Counted from the first letter of the stretch, positions 14,301 through 25,849 are shown. The stretch is 64,000 bases of DNA from Cloeon dipterum (GCF_949628265.1 NC_088787.1:10344501-10408500); one strand, 5' to 3'. A program made the numbers and translations. The notes: a model not told the origin generated them from the letters alone.

Positions 14301-16372
14301 CTAAAAGTCAGAAGCTGTGGGAAGCTGGCAGAGCTACGGGCGCTGCTCCTTCTTATTTTAGGCGAGTTAAAACTAAAATTATGCAATCAGAAGTTATTTT
14401 TCCTTTAAAAAGTGTCCTTTTCAATTGAACTACATACAAATCAATAAGATATAAAATCATTAAGTCTTATTGGTAAATAATTTCTCAAACTGTACAGGAT
14501 TTTTACCACCCTGACCCTGCCAGCTCAAAAATTAGTATTTTTAATATCCATTAAACACCTACTGGAGAAAAAATATTCTTTATTCATCTGTGACGCTTGT
14601 TCATATAAATTTGTAGGGCATACGGTTGTTTCCTCGATGGAGGCTTAATTGCCAACAACCCTACCATGGATGCCATGACTGAAATCCACGAACTAAATTT
14701 GGCCCTGAAAGCTGTCGGCCGTGAAAGTGAAGTAAAGCCCTTGTCATTAGTCGTGTCTATTGGCACTGGTGAAATACCTCTTTCCAAGGTAAAGGATTTT
14801 CAATTACAACACAGGATTAGTATTTATTAATTTTTTTTTCTTTGCAGATGGCTGATTTTGATGTTTTTCGGCCGGAGAGCGTTTTAGATACTTTTCGGCT
14901 GGCAAGAGGCCTCTCAACGCTAGGCACTCTCCTTGTTGATCAGGTATTTACAATTTTGACTCCTTTTTTCCATTACCCTTAGTGATGCAATTGGGTAAAC
15001 TCTACCGTTTTAATCTCGTGCTGGGAAATTTGAGGAAAATCAGATTTTCCTAGTTAATAGATTGTTCCCTCAGATCAACAAGAGATAATAATCTCACAAT
15101 TGAGAAAAACAACAGGGTTTCCATTCAATTCTACGAATATTTTCCAAAAAGAGTCTTCTGCGAAATTACATCAGCGGTTTGTTAAATCAACTGTAAGTTG
15201 AAGCAATGGCAAAATTGGCCAACATGTAACTGTGTAAAATAATTAATTTATCATTCATTTTTTATAAAATTCTTTCCTATCGCTCCCACTCTTCCAATTT
15301 TCAAAGTCGCGAACGGAAAATTATTTAAAATCGTGAAAGGTTGGCTTCTTTGGGTAGATTTGAGCTATCAAGAGGTTGTTAATTTTATACAAAAAAATTT
15401 TTACACAATTTTGTGTCAGTCAATTTTGCCATTGCTTTATCTTACAATTGGTTTGTAACAACTTTTCTAATTATTCATATTTCAAATTTCAATGGTTCGC
15501 AAAAAACTGCATTTTTCCGGAAAAGCCCACTGCATTGCAAAATACTGTTATTTGCGGGGTTTTCCGAATCACATGCATTTTAATTGAAGTTAAAAAAATT
15601 GTCATGATGGATGACCAAAAATAGGGATTTTAACAAAATCAGTTTAAATGCCACTGGTTTAACCAAAAGAGTTACATTTTTAACAGTTAATCGTGATTTA
15701 TCACAGTTTCTGATTTTTTGGCGCGAAATGTGACCTTTGTAGGGTTAAATTCAGAAAAATACAGAAAACCCAAAACTGTTTTTTTCCTGCTGTTCTTTTT
15801 TGCGCAAAAAACAGTGGTGCAAAATTGGCTAACCCAGCGTCTTTCTGGTTTGTTTTGATTGCGATAAAAAAATTAATAAATCCCTTCATGTCACAATAAT
15901 TATTTTTAAATAAATTCAAAATGGTTTTGAGCTTCTTTTCAAGTGCTGCTCCACATTTTGAATGGACACTGGAATTTTGCTAAAAAAATATCATAGAAGC
16001 CTTGTTGTTTTCCTTCTCTTGAAAATAATGAAAAATTTTGCCAAGAACTATTAATTATCTTTTTGTGCAGGCAACTTTAGCAACTGGCAGAGTTATCGAC
16101 AGGACGCGCTCGTGGTGCACTTCGCTGGGGGTGCCATTTTTCCGCTTCTCCCCACAGATGTCAGAGGAGGTATGTTCCTATTCGATTCGCTCTCACGTGT
16201 TCAGAGACTTGAACTCTGGGTTTGCACGTTTCAGATTGAAATGGACGAGAGAGACGACGCCAAGCTGGTCAACATGTTGTGGGAGGCGCGGGCGTTCATG
16301 CACAAACAAGCCGAGCCTCTTGCCAACCTGGCCAAGTTGCTTCTGAAGGAGCGAAAACCTAATGTTAATTGA
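8359..16372 (+). CDS. PLA2G6: Calcium-independent phospholipase A2 VIA (iPLA2-beta), ankyrin-patatin protein
   Basis: Hydrolyses the sn-2 acyl chain of phospholipids for membrane remodelling, in cytosol and at mitochondria/ER (family knowledge). Exons: 8359-8585, 8642-8732, 9358-9482, 9542-9719, 11044-11298, 11409-11429, 11591-11716, 12553-12716, 12797-13026, 13764-13934, 13998-14361, 14617-14788, 14848-14943, 16071-16169, 16235-16372. All phases match, giving 818 aa, close to the 806-aa long human form. The N-terminal region is followed by ankyrin repeats (about residues 150-400: [37 protein letters not shown]). The patatin domain starts near 473 with LDGGGIRG (oxyanion loop, about 482-488), then GTSTGG with nucleophile Ser about 518, and [11 protein letters not shown] with catalytic Asp about 658. 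An in-frame TGA lies upstream of the chosen ATG. Oddities: a 21-nt microexon, a GC-AG intron and a Pro/Lys-rich insertion in the middle ankyrin region. The exon starting at 12797 could instead begin 18 nt later. Confidence 0.95.
9097..9105 (+). promoter_or_regulatory. TCAAGGTCA nuclear-receptor half-site in iPLA2 intron 2
   Basis: An exact extended half-site of the kind bound by monomeric receptors such as FTZ-F1 and ERR lies in the second iPLA2 intron. A 9-mer like this arises by chance at appreciable frequency in a window of this size, so function is unproven. Confidence 0.2.
10329..10591 (-). pseudogene. Unrecognised 3'-exon-like coding fragment nested antisense in iPLA2 intron 4
   Basis: On the minus strand an open frame of 54 codons runs from 10591 to a TAA at 10427-10429 and includes [20 protein letters not shown] and ends [11 protein letters not shown] canonical AATAAA signal lies about 95 bp further on at 10329-10334. 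Immediately upstream a TAG interrupts this frame, but other frames remain open there (for example [14 protein letters not shown]), so the piece could be a frameshifted retrocopy or a genuine last exon using the TTGCTAG at about 10592-10598 as acceptor. I do not recognise the protein. The coding-like composition plus poly(A) signal is the only support. Confidence 0.35.
11409..11429 (+). other. PLA2G6: 21-nt microexon of iPLA2-VIA
   Basis: The sequence codes RKKYPDE in the correct frame. It is preceded by the pyrimidine-rich acceptor TTTTTGTTTGTGCTAG and followed by the strong donor GTAAGC. Both junctions are phase 0, as are the flanking exons ending at 11298 and starting at 11591, so inclusion or skipping keeps the frame. 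It falls between two ankyrin repeats, just before the [12 protein letters not shown] repeat. It may be alternatively spliced. Confidence 0.7.
12060..12440 (+). repeat. Copy of dispersed repeat family R1 in iPLA2 intron 7
   Basis: Shares ordered blocks with copies near 21.0, 24.3, 28.0, 40.2, 52.3 and 63.1 kb: GAAAATGCTTGTTGCC, a CTTACTTGAAATCC block, CTTGACGAGAGGAATC, CCAAGAAAATGTGGTCAAGC, GTAGCAAGGTCCTTTTTGAT and GCATCCAACAAT. It has no coding capacity. The family looks like a non-autonomous interspersed element; its true ends are not resolved here. Confidence 0.75.
14362..14616 (+). other. PLA2G6: GC-AG intron in iPLA2-VIA
   Basis: The upstream exon ends TTTTAG and the intron starts GCGAGT. 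Using GC as the donor gives phase 2 and yields [12 protein letters not shown], which aligns without gaps to the animal iPLA2 consensus around the catalytic DGG. The nearby GT (GTTAAA) gives the wrong phase. Retention of the intron would run into a TGA at 14426-14428 and lose the catalytic Asp. Confidence 0.8.
15192..15446. repeat. Inverted repeat pair in iPLA2 intron 12
   Basis: About 49 bp at 15192-15240 (starting TGTAAGTTGAAGCAATGGCA) is an imperfect reverse complement of 15398-15446, with a spacer of about 157 bp. It could be the remains of a small foldback element and could form a hairpin in the pre-mRNA. No coding sequence seen. Confidence 0.6.
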
Positions 16373-16940
16373 GCATGTTGTCTAAATGTTGGATCAAGTC
16401 TTTTTAGATGATTATAAAAATGAATATTCTATATATTTGCCGTTGGTGTCGTGGAGACAATATCAACTTGGGTGTTTATCAGAGGTGTTAAGGGAGTTTT
16501 TACACAGCTTGTTCGATCGACCACCCTGTTCTGTATGCAGCCCACGCAGCCGTTTTGCACTGAAGCAAATATTTTCTCTACACATTTGAATCTTAGTTTA
16601 GTGCGTCAGTGATATTTTTGTGCGACCCTGACACTAAAATAGAAGCTTCACACAAACAGTAGCTATTTCCTCATTTTGCCAATATTTTTGTCATTGATTT
16701 GATTTATACACAGATTCCTTTATGCAACAGTAATTTATTTATTATTTTGTATATTTGCTAGATTTAATTTTTTTACTGTTTGCGTCTGCCATTGACTTGT
16801 TCCCAAGATTTACATTGCGGGTTCATTGCAAAATGTGATCTAGAGCCATCGAATCGGCTGCAAAATTCTGTTGATTCCTCTTTTGTATCGGACCATTCAT
16901 ATTAGTAAATAATAATGTAAAATCATTAAATATGAAATGC

Positions 16941-16946
16941 AATAAA
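16941..16946 (+). terminator. PLA2G6: Candidate poly(A) signal of iPLA2-VIA
   Basis: AATAAA lies about 570 bp past the stop codon in AT-rich 3' DNA and is followed by T/G-rich sequence. It would give a 3' UTR of roughly 590 nt. Confidence 0.5.
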
Positions 16947-16949
16947 ATA

Positions 16950-18260
16950 TATCTCAATTACTATACAAAACACTTTGTCAATTTTCTTTTTTAACACTGA
17001 TTTGTGTTTTCATATTGGCATTGAAATTTAGCACACCAAAATTAGCACTTCTTGCTAATTAGTAAGACAACACACAACTCGTTATTCGCACTGCTAAACT
17101 TCGTACCTGTTAAGCTCAAATAGATATATTGAATTAAGATGAACAAAGCTTTAATTCAGGAAAAATTAGCTGCTGGATAGTTATAAGCGTGATGAAATAT
17201 ATATTAAGCTGGATAAAAACATGAGCTTTTAGGAAGGAAATTTTTTTATTTTTCATCATCTATCGACTAATTTGAAAAAACACAAAATAAGATGGTTAAA
17301 TTGTTAACACTTTCGAAATTTCCCATGACGACATCAGAATGAAAAAGTGAAGCTATATAAAATCTTGAAGCAGCAATATTATTAGATTTCATAATTCGTC
17401 ACTTTAGCAATTCAGTATAAAAACGTTACGCCGCGACTTATACGCAACCAAGTAAGACAAAATTAAAAAGCGTTTTTAGTAAGAAGAAAACATCGGACAT
17501 TCCTCATTGGAAGTAGACGTCTTTTTATTCGCGCCATGCCTTTTTTTGGCTGTGAACTGCAACTACAGCTCAATTTAATAATACAATAGACACTAAATTT
17601 ATCTAAAAGATTTTATGATTTTTCCTATTCTGTAATTGATGTTGCGTTTTTGCGTAAATTGTATATTGCATGAATCAATTTCGTTTCTACGTTGACGAGA
17701 TAGATACAAATAAAATAAAATACATTTAACGAGAAATGACCATTTTTTACTTGCATGAATGAGTCCTTAAAAAAAATTAGATGCCCTTTTGAACTTAAAA
17801 AATCAAGTTAAAACTGGCCAAAGAAACTTAATTATTCTGTTAAAAAAGTGTTAGCTAACCATCAGATATATTAATATATTTTCAAATGGGTTTGCAACTT
17901 TTTTCTCAGCAGTATTATATATTACACACATATTTGCGTACCTAGCAAAAATTTAAAACGGTTAAATTCCCTGCAAAGTGGATCAAAAGTGAGATAAAAT
18001 TTCTTTGAGGCCGGTGTTTAAAAATTCCAAGCAGATCTGAAAAGGCATGCAGGCAAAAACAGCAGCAGCTCATTTAGATGATGTGTGGGGTGTGGGTAAA
18101 TTTTTCCTTACTTATTGTCACTTTGAGGTTGACTTTCAATATCATCAGGGTTTTTTTTTAAAAATTAACATTTCTTAAGTTCTTCAAAATTCAACAACCT
18201 TAAACCCGTATAATTAAAAAAAATATTGAGAATATTTTATTTGAAAATGTAGATTGAATT
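16950..18260. other. AT-rich intergenic stretch, nothing recognised
   Basis: Many stops in all frames and A/T homopolymer runs. No splice-site-bounded reading frame and no repeat match elsewhere in the window was noticed. Confidence 0.6.
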
Positions 18261-18269
18261 CACAGGCTG

Positions 18270-18700
18270 AAACAACTTAATGCGAGTCGGGGATAAAGCG
18301 GATGGAGAGAGAGAGAGAGAGCTAGCCGCGCGGGACGACATGCAGTTTTTGGGGAGGGCTGTCACGTACGCGATCAGAGCTTTGCTGTATAGTGTTAGCT
18401 GCAGGGCTCAGCTGCAAAAGCGATCTGCGAATTAACCCCGGCCAGATCAATACACACACACACTACATGCGTGTGCGAGTGAGTCGGCCGATTCGATTCC
18501 ATTCGCAGATTTGTTCATCCCCGGCACCAGCAGCAGCAGCGGCGGCGGCAACGGCAGCACCAAAAGGCCGTTCAGTCAAAGCTCCCGCACGCACATTTAT
18601 CAGGACGCGCACTTAACGCGGATTTCTTTCATCTCCGGGCCGAAACGCGAGTCGACCGAGCGGAAAATTGAGTGTGTGTATCGCTGCTTTTCCAATGGGG
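18270..18700. other. GC-rich island 1
   Basis: GC content rises sharply against the AT-rich surroundings. It includes a short GA run (about 18306-18322) and CAG/CGG triplets at 18531-18552. Open frames here look like by-products of GC content. It may be a regulatory element or a 5' UTR of an unseen gene. Confidence 0.4.
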
Positions 18701-18709
18701 TTGCTGGAA

Positions 18710-20985
18710 ATTTGAACTTCATTTCAAAGCTGTTAAATGATCTTCCTAAAAAATACCAAACATTATGCAAGGAGAGGTTTTATTTTCTATTTTTAAATTG
18801 CGTCTGTGCAAACTTAAAAAAAGTAATATTAAAAATGATTTGTAATGAAATAATTATGTTATTTTAATCAATTTTGTGTCAATTATTCAACATTTTTTAA
18901 TTTTAATGAGAATTCGAAAGCCAAAAGAATTTAATGAAATTTAAATTGCTTGGGATAATTTTTCACGGGGGGAATATTACACTTTTAAAGAGAAAATTTG
19001 AGTTTTGAGCCTGAAGTAAATTATTTGCCGCTGCTTTTTGCCGAGAGACCATGTTTTCCCTCGCGTGACGTCTTTTCTTTCCCATCACTTTTCTCTTTCC
19101 CTCATCCGGTCTCTCTTTCTCTTCTCTTCTCCGGGGGTGGACGTAACCAAATTAAATGATTGGCAGCACACAATAGGAAAAGCAGCTATTGGCGTCACAA
19201 AAGCTTGCTGACACAGGAGCAAAAGCGGCAGCGGCAGAAAGGTCCGGGCTGCATGCCTCGCTGCACAAAAAGCCAGCAGACAGAGTCAATCAATTTTATT
19301 TATCATCACCGCCGGCAATATATAATGCACTCACTGTGCCGTGATAATGCACACAAAGTGTACACTGCGCCTGCCAATGAGCAATTAGCGTCAGTGAAAA
19401 TATTCAGTATTACATTTTAAAATCAATCAAAACCATTTGGCGTGAAAATGTCGAAATATTTTATCCACCGCGCAAATAGTTTAAAATAAAATAAATAAAG
19501 TAAAATCCTGAGAGGAAAATATAAAATACCACATTCCCATCAGCTATTATTAATGAAAACGTCCGAATTTCCTCATTATTCAGCAGCAATCGAAAAGAGG
19601 AAACAAGTGAAAAAATCGTGTCAACCCCGTCACTTCCTGTCCCTCACAAAAATTCACAATATTAATTTTTACCTCTTTAAGTTCTATATATTATCTTAAA
19701 ACAATTTTTGTTAAGATTTGAAATGGATAAAATAATAAAATTGAAGTGTCAAGAAACTGTTTATTGCATGCTTCTTGATTTCCACAGCACCCCCATTGGT
19801 CAATTATTGTTCTTCGTCTAGATTTAGCAAGGTCGTATAGTCAAGTGTGTCACTTCAAGTGGAAGATCAGTTGACCTGGCTGGTCTGTCTAGCTGACCAT
19901 AGCTGTTTAACTTTAGGACGTGCGTGTGTATTTTGTAAAGGCGTGAACTCCATCTCCTTTGACACCCTTGTGCTTGCAAGAGAGAAAAGCAGAGCCTAGA
20001 CTCTTGCACCGTTAGGAAAGCAATGAGGGCGAGGACCTTTTCGGACTTCTCTATAATATGATGCTTTGACTCTATTAACAATCAAGGTAGATGACAATTT
20101 CTAACGGGTTGTGTGAATTTGGTTTGAGTTTAAAATCGATTTCAGGGTATTTTAGAAGGCAGATTATTTATTTGTGTCGTAAATTTCGAATTTAATATAT
20201 TATTGTAATTTTTTGTTTGGCTTCTTCTAATTAATAATAATTTCTGTACAATGCGAAAAACTGGTTAATTATACAGATCAAAAGTGTATAGTAAAGAAAA
20301 GTTAACAGCAAGCATGAGAACATTTCATTGCCTCATTTAATAATTCAAAATATCTCAGTTTATTCATATCATTATTTTATTTTTGATAATTATAGCTTAC
20401 AAAGAAGATTTTTTTACCAGGCATACGCCATATATTTATGAAGCATTTATTATATTTAATTAATTAATTAATTTATATGTTGACAAGGAAACACTTCTCG
20501 ATTCAAGCATGAAACACTTAAATTTCTTCTATCCAACTGACGGTATTTATCATTTATCAATTGAAAGGAAACTATTCTTGTAGACAAATCTAATATCTCT
20601 ATGTCTCACAATTTTCATTTAATTAACTCTCGCCAAAGTAAAACAACATAATATTTGTGATTTGAATAGCAGATCGAATTATAAATTCCTTTTTATAGCA
20701 AAGAAAGCTTAATAGCAAACAATGCATGAATAATCAGACTTGGAGCCTGAATGCTTTTTGAGCCTTTTACCAAAAGTTCAAAATTACAAGGGCACAAAAG
20801 AGGAAAAATCAAGTTTCTGCAAAAAACAATCATGAACGATGGAATCGACAGGCTTGTGGAACTATTAGGAAAGTCGTAAAAATACACAATTATTTGCCTC
20901 AGAGTCCCTACTTTAAAATCCTTGTTGCCAATATATGAATCAATCAATAAAAATTAAAATAAAGCCAAAATTATTATAGGTTAAT
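18710..20985. other. AT-rich intergenic stretch, nothing recognised
   Basis: Mostly AT-rich with a moderately mixed block at 19020-19380 and a TTAA tandem run near 20457-20474. No convincing coding frame. Confidence 0.5.
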
Positions 20986-21215
20986 TTTTGATATTTCTGA
21001 AAAGGTTAGCATGCTATTCAAATGGGGATGAAGATTTTCTACTTGCAATCTTATAAATTTTCACAACAAAGAGTTTCCCAAAAAATTTCATGCACGCATC
21101 GTTGGATTGATCTCAAAGAGAGAAAACTGCAATCTTCCTATAGAGAATATGGTCAAGCGCTGTAAATTTTGGATAAAATTGGCAAACTTTGAATTTGAAT
21201 TGAGTGTTCCATACA

Positions 21216-21570
21216 CAGGGCTGGGCATGGGTATTAAGCGGTATTTTGCGGACCTGGTTTTATGCAGCTAGTTTCTCCCGCATTTTTGGTGCCCATGAAA
21301 AATTACATTTAAAATGTCCAAAAAAACTCAAAAACACATGAGTCAACAAAAAGTAATAATGAAAGTCAAAAGAATTAATAAAGTTAAAATTATTAATAAA
21401 GTAATAAAGGTTAATAATCATAACCAAAAACCCCTTTCCTCTCTATATAGGGCATTAAATCAATACTTTTACCATGAGGTGCAAAAAACCGCACAAAACT
21501 GGTAAATACCGCAAAAAACACTGCACTGCAAGTTTGGGAATCTCCCCGGGAGATTCCCAAACTTGCCTTG
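21216..21570. mobile_element. Non-autonomous hAT-like element, 355 bp, with 8-bp TSD
   Basis: Flanked on both sides by TCCATACA (21208-21215 and 21571-21578). The left end is CAGGGCTGGGC and the right end, reverse-complemented, begins CAAGGCAAG. A subterminal inverted pair GCGGTATTT/AAATACCGC is also present. The 8-bp duplication and CA-G-G-like termini are typical of the hAT superfamily. No transposase is encoded. The right end carries a near-perfect palindrome at 21529-21565. Confidence 0.8.
21529..21565. repeat. 37-bp perfect palindrome with a 1-bp centre
   Basis: Two 18-bp arms (CAAGTTTGGGAATCTCCC and its exact reverse complement) flank a single C. It lies at the inner right end of the hAT-like element and would extrude as a hairpin. 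Confidence 0.9.
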
Positions 21571-21739
21571 TCCATACATAATTAAGATTTCAATTGGATC
21601 AACTGCCCATTATATCCAACAGTTCTAATTATTTTCAATTCTCGCCCTGTATCAATCCACTTTAATTATGTGACAAAACCTTGGCTCTAGTTGAATGCAA
21701 ATTAAAAACTGATATATGGGTGCATATATGTGTTGCGTT

Positions 21740-22148
21740 GCTCGTTACTCGTTATGCAATTTTCCCCGGACAAACCAGCGTTCGCAATGCATTCTATAGT
21801 ATATGTGTATAGAAAGGTGCGCGGTGCACGTGAAACAAAAGTGCGACAAGCGAGGTGGACGGGACGCGGGACGGACGGGTGAGCAAGCGAGATTTCACGT
21901 TCGTCCGACCATCATCTCGTCATGATATCAATTTTCCGCGCTCGTGATTTCCACGAGAGTTGCTCGGCTTGTCATCAAATGAACACATTTCCCTTTGTGC
22001 TCAAAGGGCTGCACGCGAGGCGCGCGCGCTCTTTTTGCTATATACTGTGTATCCATATATAAAATATTGTCCGGCTCACTCGGCGTGCAAATTTATATAA
22101 TGTGCCGCAGCAGCACGCTTGCTTTTTCCTCAATTTGAAAAAGAAAGA

Positions 22149-22179
<31 letters not shown>

Positions 22180-22380
22180 TGTGTGCTCAGTTATTTTGAC
22201 CGCGGCGGATTTGCAACCCCTTCGCACGCGCTGATCAATTAGTGCTGCTCGCCTGGCCGCGCGCACGCCTCTCGCTCGCTGATCATTCTGCGAAGCGTGC
22301 ATGCTCGACCTAATATCTGACCTGCCGCCGCTCGACTGCGACAAATTCGGCCGCACACAAGTCACGCACCCCCGCCTCCC
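21740..22380. other. GC-rich island 2 with (GC)n(GT)n run
   Basis: CpG-rich block with many CGCG sites surrounding the microsatellite at 22149-22185. Reading frames across it are low-complexity. Regulatory role possible, not shown. Confidence 0.4.
22149..22185. repeat. (GC)n(GT)n microsatellite
   Basis: Alternating purine-pyrimidine tract of about 37 bp, a potential Z-DNA former. Confidence 0.95.
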
Positions 22381-22389
22381 AGGCCTTTT

Positions 22390-22990
22390 TTATTGAGGGA
22401 TAAAAACAGGATTTTCGCCGGTCGTTTCTTTTGCTTTTTATTCAGGAAAGAAAATTTTCCCTTTATTTAATTTGGCATGTGTATTCAAAAGAAGATTTTA
22501 AATTAACAAACAGACGAGCAGGTTTAGTTGATATTTTACGTTAACTTTGTAAACAAATAAAATGAACTGAATTGGTTGTTTATGGATATAAAAAAAACTA
22601 AAATAAACGAATGGCTAGACTGTGCATGGAAATTAATACAGATTATTTAGTCGTGTATTACTGATATTTTTTTACAGAAAAATTAAATAGCACGATCTCG
22701 CAGAGCTAAAAGGCCGTTGTTATAATTTTAAATTTCACACATCTCAAATGTGAAAAGGACGAGAAAAACATTGTAAATTTTATGGACAGTTAAATATTCT
22801 TTCATTTTTACAAAAAGGTCTTTCTATATTTTGATAAAATCTATAAAAATTTAGAGTTTCCAAGCATAGAATTTTACTGAGAACCATCAAACTAATTGTA
22901 GGGGATTTTATTGACGTTTAAGTGACGATTGTGGTATTCTTTTTATTGTATTTAAAATTGCCTCAATATAAATAAGCTTTTTATAATGCC
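22390..22990. other. AT-rich intergenic stretch, nothing recognised
   Basis: No coding frame, repeat match or motif noticed. Confidence 0.5.
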
Positions 22991-22999
22991 AGGATAGCA

Positions 23000-23600
23000 A
23001 TTATAATTATTTATGTAATTAGTGCAGTGCCTCTTGCGAGGAAATTTTTCTGTAGCGAGAAGGTGGACAGAACAAAGGGCATCCTTTCTCTTTGAAAGAA
23101 AAAAAACTGCTGTGCAGAGCGGCGTGCAGGAGTGGCCGAGAGCGCAGGACCGACTTGAAAAATTAAATCTGCTTGCGAGTGACGCTTTGTTTTTGCTCGG
23201 GCGGTAACTTTTCTTTGTGTGCCCGCCGAGTCAACTCGACGTTAAGTTAAGACTTCCCACTGTCAGCAGTTGTTGTCGGAGGCAAACTTTAAGTGAATTA
23301 CCGGCGGCACACAGAGCAGGCGGAGTCCGAGCCGAGCGGAGCACACATCCTCGCTCGCTCTCTCACAAAGCACCCACCGTGCTTGCTACAAGCGAATCTC
23401 ATTTAATTACTCTATAATGTTGTTATAGGCGGCCCCGGAGACACACGGAGCGTGCGGGGAGCGACACAACCTCGCTCTCGGGTCAGCTCTCCACTCTGGC
23501 TATTAACAAGGCTGGTGTGTGCGAGTTTTGTGGTCCGAGAGCCACTCGTCGCATCTTGCATGCCCATTTTTTGGATAAAATTTCAATCAATCGACGAAGC
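23000..23600. other. GC-rich island 3
   Basis: GC-rich block with short open frames lacking similarity I recognise. Contains CT-rich tracts around 23350-23370. Confidence 0.4.
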
Positions 23601-24280
23601 GAAACGATTAATCATTCGATAGGAGGGCATATCAATAAATTAAACTTAAATTTAAACACATGAAAAAGAAAGCTAGGAATTATATATTTTTTAAAGTTAA
23701 TGGCACCAGCCAGAGAAACATAATTTTGTTAATTTTGTACTACATTTGAATCTGAATTAATTAAATTAATAAATACAGTAATTTTTTTGTGCTAAGACTT
23801 AAATTAAATTTTAATAAGCAAAATTAAATACTAAGAAACTAAGAATATAGTATTAAATACTCTGCATGTGCATCATGTTTGCTCTGCTAAGCGGAGAAGG
23901 GCTCGTGTGTCATATGGCGCTCTGCTGCTGCTGGTGACAAAGCAAAGCGTTGAGCAACTCCGACTTCCGAGGGTGCATTCATTACCGTTGCCTCTGCACA
24001 CATCCAATTAGCATAACAGCAGACGAGCGCAGAAACGCATCCCGCTTTTACTGTCTCTGCCCTAATGACGCGAGTTCTGAAACTCTTGTGGATGACTATG
24101 ACGTGTTATGGTGCACTCGATATTTACAACAAATGGATAAAATTTAAAATAGGTTTAGTTTTAGGAGGGTGGAGGCTGATGATGATAATGCCATCCAATA
24201 TATAGGTGTTTTTTAAATTTTGTAAATACATAATATTATGAGACTTGGATTACGTCAAAGCCAAAATTAATTCAAACATT
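23600..24280. other. Mixed intergenic stretch, nothing recognised
   Basis: AT-rich with a more balanced 250-bp block at 23880-24130. A 65-codon open frame there has no recognisable features. Confidence 0.45.
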
Positions 24281-24289
24281 ATAGAACGT

Positions 24290-25060
24290 GAGATTTAGAG
24301 AAATTCGGCTTAAAATCCTTGAAGCCAAAATTGACCTGTAAAATTTTGAGAAAAATGAGTGCAAAGCCGCTTTTCAAATGGTAAGGACTGTCTCCCTACT
24401 TGAAATCTGATTTTATTTCAAAACAAAGAGTTGTTTCATACACTGTTGAATATAGATCTTGACGAGATTAATCGAAATCGACCAATAAAATGTGGTCAAA
24501 CTCTAAAAATTTAGGAGAAAATTAGAAAATCTTAATTTTAATTGTAGCAAGGTCCTTTTTTGATTGTTGCAAATTGTAAATAACAAAATGTTTTTCAATG
24601 AACTGATTATTGCATCAAACAATTTTCAATTGTCACCCTGTATCCATCCAATTTAACTGAATTTCATTTGAATTTTAGACTACAAAAAAGTAATCTCGAA
24701 AATCCAACAGAACTGGGACCAAGTAACAGTGATATGTCAGAAGTTTCCGAATTAATCGAAATGACTCTTTCACTTGATTTCGCGATCTATCCAATGGTGT
24801 GCGAATTATGACGTTAATTTACCTTCTAAATAAATAAATCACGATTTTCAGTTGGGAGACAATAATACTCGCCTACATGACAATATTTCTCATAACTGAT
24901 CATCTTAAAATCTACAATGTGCCGATAAAAAGCCTTTTGCTACAGGAGAAATTAAAATTTGTTTATATTTTCTCGAAAATTTACTGTGCCTGACCACTTT
25001 TGGGGAAGACAATCTGATTTTAATTAAATTTAGATTTCAAGTAGGGAGACAGCAGCATGG
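24290..25060. repeat. R1 repeats in inverted (foldback) arrangement
   Basis: The left part (24290-24660) is an R1 copy in plus orientation. The right part (about 24740-25060) carries diverged reverse-orientation blocks (GCGATCTATCCAATGGTGTG, AAATCACGATTTTCAGTTGG, and GGAGACA as the complement of TGTCTCC). The pairing recurs at 28.0, 40.2-41.2 and 42.6-43.1 kb, so head-to-head arrangement appears to be part of the element's structure. Confidence 0.6.
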
Positions 25061-25477
25061 GAATTTATTTCCCTGCTATACCTATAGGTAAAATTTGTCT
25101 TCAACTCAAGGATCCGTATATATTCATTGAAAATAAGGATTTTTCAGGGATTTGCAACATCAATCCTTCTAACACAAACAAAATGAAATTTTCAGATAAA
25201 GATAGCAGCGAACGAAAACATCGAGTCTGCGTAGGCTGCAATAAAATGTCGCAACGGTGGTGGAGCAGACAGAAATCATTAGCGGGGGCTGCGTTGTTGC
25301 GACTATTACTACATACATGCAGGCGCGGCATCACGTGGTGAGGAATGTGATGTTATTATTGATAATAAATTACCATTGTGCGCCAGACATGTGCGTCAAA
25401 GAGAGCGAGAGAGAGGCAGCAGGCGCCGCGTAGGGGGTTGTTATGGGCTGGTTCGCGGGGTTGTTTGCTCGCCATGA

Positions 25478-25498
25478 ACACACACACACACACACACA
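25478..25498. repeat. (CA)n microsatellite
   Basis: About ten CA units. Confidence 0.95.
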
Positions 25499-25617
25499 GA
25501 GGCACGCACGCACAGAGTGCAGAGAATGGATGTCAAAACAACCTGAGTGGGAGCAACGGGAGTTGTCAAAAGTAATCTACGAGCCCGACAGGAGGGTTGT
25601 TCCACCTCCTGCGTGGG

Positions 25618-25620
<3 letters not shown>

Positions 25621-25666
<46 letters not shown>
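25621..25666. repeat. (TC)23 microsatellite
   Basis: 46 bp of pure TC, a GAGA-factor-type tract on the opposite strand. Confidence 0.97.
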
Positions 25667-25673
<7 letters not shown>

Positions 25674-25849
25674 ATCAGAGACGCCGCACCTTATCAACTC
25701 CTTCCACATACATATATTCGCTGAGCCGAGCGCCTTTTCCTCCTCGCTCTGCGTCTTGACGAACTTTTGGCAGGTGAATGAAAAAGGGAGAAAGCGACTT
25801 TTTCCCCATCCGCCTGCTGCGTTTGCCTAAACCAATTTGCTAGACAAAA

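Larger units (their letters stand above)
20990..21670 (+). repeat. R1 repeat copy split by a hAT-type insertion
   Basis: R1-family blocks occur before (20990-21215, including ATGGTCAAGCGCTGTAAATT) and after (21571-21670, including ATCCAACAGTTCTAATTATT) the insertion at 21216-21570. Removing one copy of the 8-bp duplication restores a continuous repeat, which dates the insertion after the R1 copy. Confidence 0.75.

Noticed and set aside
13979..14386. Minus-strand 135-codon frame over the patatin region
   Set aside because: Antisense shadow of the iPLA2 exon 13998-14361.
25443..25830. Ser-Leu and Thr-His repeat peptides
   Set aside because: Translations of CA and TC microsatellites.
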